Of a stretch of DNA of 64,000 nt, positions 61,640 to 64,000 are shown in pieces. A model generated the notes under the pieces. It worked only from the letters and a program-made list of their open reading frames with translations. It was not told the origin of the DNA and ran no database searches. Both the position numbers and the translations under genes were made by a program. The stretch is from Pseudomonadota bacterium (lineage in GTDB: Bacteria > Pseudomonadota > Gammaproteobacteria > Steroidobacterales > Steroidobacteraceae): assembly GCA_018241505.1 (NCBI GenBank), contig JAFEDS010000010.1, positions 613,355 through 677,354 of the forward strand. Reading direction: 5' to 3'. Numbering within the stretch: the first letter of the stretch is position 1; the number at the start of each line of letters is the position of its first letter.

Positions 61640-62035
61640 TCAGGATGCGGTCCGCTCCTTCGTGGTTCCTGTAAACGAATTTTGAGTCGTCCGCTGGTCT
61701 GCAGTGATTAACCCCAGGCGTTCAAGGCGCGCCTCAATCGCTCGCGGGGTGCGCTGGTGTTTTGCGGCGATCGAGACGATGTCCTCGCCGGCCTTAAACT
61801 CTGTGACGAGTTGCTGTTCCTCCTCCGGAGACCAGGTCACTCCGACATTCTCGGGAAGCTGTGCTCGCCGCTTTGTGCGTACTTCGAACTGATCAAACAC
61901 AGCAACGGCGGTATACAAGGCTCTGATGATTTCGGAGCGGAAAGTAATCGCGTTCTTGGGAAGGTCCGCGCCAGTCTCGGGATCAATTCCTTGGGTCAGC
62001 GCATGCAGAACTTCGCGGGCTCGGTCGGGTTTCAT
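61640..62035 (-). CDS. Small protein with C-terminal SANT/Myb-like helix-turn-helix
   Basis: A 131-residue protein. The N-terminal half (MKPDRAREVLHALTQGIDPE...ITFRSEIIRALYTAV) and the C-terminal half (VTWSPEEEQQLVTEFKAGED, VSIAAKHQRTPRAIEARLER) match a widespread family of small bacterial proteins that end in a Myb/SANT-like DNA-binding helix set. They often occur on mobile elements. Its target is unknown. It lies between the relaxase region and the unknown gene at 61187. Confidence 0.65.
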   Translation of the reverse strand: MKPDRAREVLHALTQGIDPETGADLPKNAITFRSEIIRALYTAVAVFDQFEVRTKRRAQLPENVGVTWSPEEEQQLVTEFKAGEDIVSIAAKHQRTPRAIEARLERLGLITADQRTTQNSFTGTTKERTAS

Positions 62036-62371
62036 AATGGCTCTGTCCTTGGTAATGGCGGATTGAAACCTAGCGGGTTGTCAAGTGGCCCAACATGTCG
62101 GCTCAGCGAATTCTTCTGCCTGCCTTCAAATTGGTCTCACCGTGCTTCGATCTTATGCCGAGACCATTTTGGAGGCAAGAGCTACAAGAACGGGCGTTGC
62201 GCCGACCCTGGCGCGAGTTCGGAATGCACCGGCCGGTCTAAGCTCGCGCAAATTGCTAAGGGTGTAGGGACCAAAAAGCGCTCGAGGGTTCGAATCGAGT
62301 CGCTCACTCTCCGCCATCTGTTTGGGGGTGATGCGCCTGGGTCGACCGCCGTTGGGTACGGAAGCGCACCT
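62036..62371. other. Region without a gene, containing a tRNA-like fragment
   Basis: No gene is supported here. TGGTCTC and GAGACCA (near 62133 and 62160) form a distant inverted repeat, and a tRNA-Ser 3'-end-like fragment lies at 62283-62316. Confidence 0.45.
62283..62316 (+). repeat. tRNA-Ser 3'-end-like fragment, degenerate
   Basis: CGAGGGTTCGAATC, then GAGTCG, then CTCACTCTCCGCCA is very close to the tRNA-Ser end at 49197-49240 but on the opposite strand and with an altered T stem. It has no 5' half and is not a working tRNA. It may be a second att relic. Confidence 0.5.
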
Positions 62372-63352
62372 TCAACGACTGGGAGGCGCCCGCTCGCGAG
62401 ACGCGGCCAGGATCTGCTCCGCGATAAGCTGCCGATCAGTTCCAACGTTTGGCATTGTTACAATAAATCTTCTGACCCACGCGGCAGTATCACGCTGTCC
62501 TGATCGCTCCATGAAATCAGCGACAGCCGCCCAGCCACGCTCAACTTCCAGACGCGTTTGTCTCAGTCGGAAGTCGCCTTTCTCAGGTTGAACATGTCCC
62601 GAGCGCAGCTCCCGCGTGATAGCCTCGACCCGCTGTTTCATGAAAGTAGATTCACCTCGAGCAGCAGCCCGGAAGATTCCCGCTTTGCGATTGTGATGCT
62701 GGGAGCCGCGGACTGCCCGCTCGGTGGCATTCGCCTCCACACCGAATTCACGAAGGTACCGCGCAAAGTCCCGTCGCCACTCTCGGAGCGTTGCCTTGTA
62801 GATATTCAGTCGTTCGCCGCGCTCGCTCATGGCTTTGACGACAACATGCACATGCGGATGCCCTTGGTCGGTATGCAGTGCCATTGCATATCGATGCTGA
62901 GCTCCGAACTTCTCCGTTGCAAACTTCCTGACCGCCTTGTGAACCCTGTTGGCCGGCGTACCTTTGGGCATCGAGAACACGAGGTTATGGACCAACTTCG
63001 GTGGCTTGCGCCCTGCGGCAATTCCCCTTTCGGTGTGGCGGCGCACCGCATCGACCTCAAGATCCCAGTCGTTCAAAAGCTCTCTCCCGAGCCCCTTCTC
63101 AGTCAGAATTGCTCCGTCATCTGTCTCAAGATCGGCACGCTCCTCCAAGTACTCTAGGTGTGTCGCGACCCCGCGAATCGTTCTCGCTCCCCCTGAGACC
63201 TTGATCATTACTTCGGGAACGCCGCGCGCCGTGCGACTGGCGTGTGCGACCTCAGCCGGAGTGAGCGGCCGATGGCCAGGACCACTACGACCATAAGAGG
63301 CGATATCGAGCAGGGGTTTCTGCGACCGCAGATCAACGAGTCGCTTCGGCAC
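62372..63352 (-). CDS. MOBP-type relaxase (MobA/VirD2-like)
   Basis: A 326-residue relaxase. The nucleophile Tyr candidate lies in GVATHLEYLEER, and the metal-binding motif III is clear as HTDQGHPHVHVVVKA (three His). It nicks one strand at oriT and stays bound during transfer. It is short, with no primase or helicase part, so it depends on a helper conjugation system. The start is GTG at 63350-63352, overlapping the end of mobC by 20 bases. Confidence 0.85.
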   Translation of the reverse strand: MPKRLVDLRSQKPLLDIASYGRSGPGHRPLTPAEVAHASRTARGVPEVMIKVSGGARTIRGVATHLEYLEERADLETDDGAILTEKGLGRELLNDWDLEVDAVRRHTERGIAAGRKPPKLVHNLVFSMPKGTPANRVHKAVRKFATEKFGAQHRYAMALHTDQGHPHVHVVVKAMSERGERLNIYKATLREWRRDFARYLREFGVEANATERAVRGSQHHNRKAGIFRAAARGESTFMKQRVEAITRELRSGHVQPEKGDFRLRQTRLEVERGWAAVADFMERSGQRDTAAWVRRFIVTMPNVGTDRQLIAEQILAASRERAPPSR

Positions 63353-63884
63353 TGCCGCTCTCCCAAGACTTCGTGTTCGCCAGCATCAGGCTCTTCACGT
63401 GATCCCTCAATCCCTTGAGCGCCCGGAGGACAGCTCGCAGATCTTCTGGTGTGGGCCCAGCCAAATTTCCCGTTTGGTTGGCAACCCGCGCAATCTGATT
63501 GAGGTTACGCCCGATCATGCCGAGCTCCCCTATCGCGCGCTTGAGTTCACTGAATTCACGATCCGGCAGCGGAGCCACTCCCCGAAGGTGCGCTCGCAAC
63601 ACCATCGATCCATAAGTGGCCGAAGCCATTCCCCTTGAGTCTGCACGCTCCCGCAGCAGGACGTGATCCTCCGGGCGTAGTCGCACGTAAAGTCGCGCGC
63701 CGCGCGCGACCGGTTCAACAGGAGCGACGGGTTGCGCATTCGTAATTCCGGAATTTTGCACGACCAGCTCGACGAGCCTTTGCAAAAAGGCCGAGTCGCT
63801 CAGATTGCGTTGTTGCGCCAGGGAGTGCAGCGCCGCTTTGATCTCCGGCGATGCTCGAAAGGCGATGAGTGGGTTCGCAGCCAT
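63333..63884 (-). CDS. MobC-like relaxosome accessory protein
   Basis: A 183-residue protein with an N-terminal ribbon-helix-helix-like region (FRASPEIKAALHSLAQQRNL) and the MobC signature ELGMIGRNLNQIARVANQTG. MobC proteins bind near oriT and help the relaxase melt DNA. Its 3' end overlaps the relaxase start, and a nic-like site lies 36 bases upstream of its ATG. Confidence 0.82.
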   Translation of the reverse strand: MAANPLIAFRASPEIKAALHSLAQQRNLSDSAFLQRLVELVVQNSGITNAQPVAPVEPVARGARLYVRLRPEDHVLLRERADSRGMASATYGSMVLRAHLRGVAPLPDREFSELKRAIGELGMIGRNLNQIARVANQTGNLAGPTPEDLRAVLRALKGLRDHVKSLMLANTKSWESGSAEATR

Positions 63885-63919
63885 TGCTGCGCAGTGTTAA
63901 ACATCAGCGGCCGCTAGGC

Positions 63920-63927
63920 TATCCTGC
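63920..63927 (+). other. Candidate nic site within oriT
   Basis: TATCCTGC matches the IncP/MOBP nic consensus YATCCTG|Y and lies 36 bases upstream of mobC, where oriT is expected. The GCGGCCGC palindrome at 63908-63915 sits just beside it. oriT may extend to the window end. Confidence 0.55.
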
Positions 63928-64000
63928 AAACAGCACCAAAACGCGCACTCATTCGTGTTGCAGCAGTCGCTGTGGTGTTGTCGTTTCCCTCTAACCATGG

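Noticed and set aside
61757-62503. 248-residue plus-strand reading
   Set aside because: It crosses the SANT-like gene and the end of the relaxase gene on the other strand, and its text matches no family.
1-64000. CRISPR array or prophage
   Set aside because: No regularly spaced direct repeats, cas genes, capsid, tail or integrase genes were seen in the window.

Overview
The window is GC-rich chromosomal DNA that reads like a soil or aquatic gammaproteobacterium. A TonB-dependent receptor, NarL-type and HWE-type two-component proteins, an AsmA protein, a GGDEF protein and many secreted or membrane proteins of unknown role fit a Steroidobacter/Nevskia-like lineage. That placement is inference from gene content only. 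No rRNA, CRISPR array or intact phage was seen. One tRNA (Arg, anticodon ACG) lies at 17530-17606.

Positions 1-15.7 kb are a signalling block: the start of an amino-acid permease, a TPR-GGDEF protein, a decayed cysB-like regulator, three large CheB-CheR fusion proteins (one also a histidine kinase with a receiver domain), a PAS/HWE kinase, and a NarL-type regulator overlapping its sensor kinase. No MCP, CheA or CheW gene is present, so the CheB-CheR proteins probably serve general sensory signalling. Positions 15.8-31.3 kb are mostly housekeeping and small envelope genes: a short asparaginase, AsmA, PilZ, a flavin disulfide reductase, a HEAT-repeat protein, a homocysteine methyltransferase, RNase H, an OafA-type acyltransferase and a fumarylacetoacetate hydrolase-family enzyme. 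Positions 31.3-43.8 kb hold a convergent pair of secreted proteins that share a palindromic promoter motif, a PLP decarboxylase, and an LAL-type regulator divergent from a TonB receptor, followed by a bestrophin-like membrane protein.

From about 44 kb the window becomes accessory: a broken glycosyltransferase-like gene, a Fic protein with a repeated promoter motif, an S41 peptidase, an ArsR/SRPBCC pair with a probable leaderless promoter, then a gene-free stretch with tRNA-Ser 3'-end fragments and stacked hairpins near 49.0-49.24 kb. I read this stretch as the left edge of an integrated element running off the right end. The element carries a GIY-YIG protein, a complete IS66-family insertion (51699-54569, 8-bp target duplication, one passenger gene), a bacterial ubiquitin-like conjugation operon (HTH, ImmA/IrrE protease, Ubl, E2, JAB peptidase, E1; 54.8-58.8 kb), a convergent gene for a terpene-cyclase-like toroid protein ending in an Rx4H HEPN-like motif, and a mobilization module (MobC, relaxase and a candidate oriT with an IncP-like nic motif at 63920).

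The most interesting parts are the ubiquitin-like operon with its toroid-HEPN neighbour, the CheB-CheR protein that has lost two of three esterase catalytic residues, and the two promoter palindromes. All functional statements come from reading motifs by eye; no database search was run.
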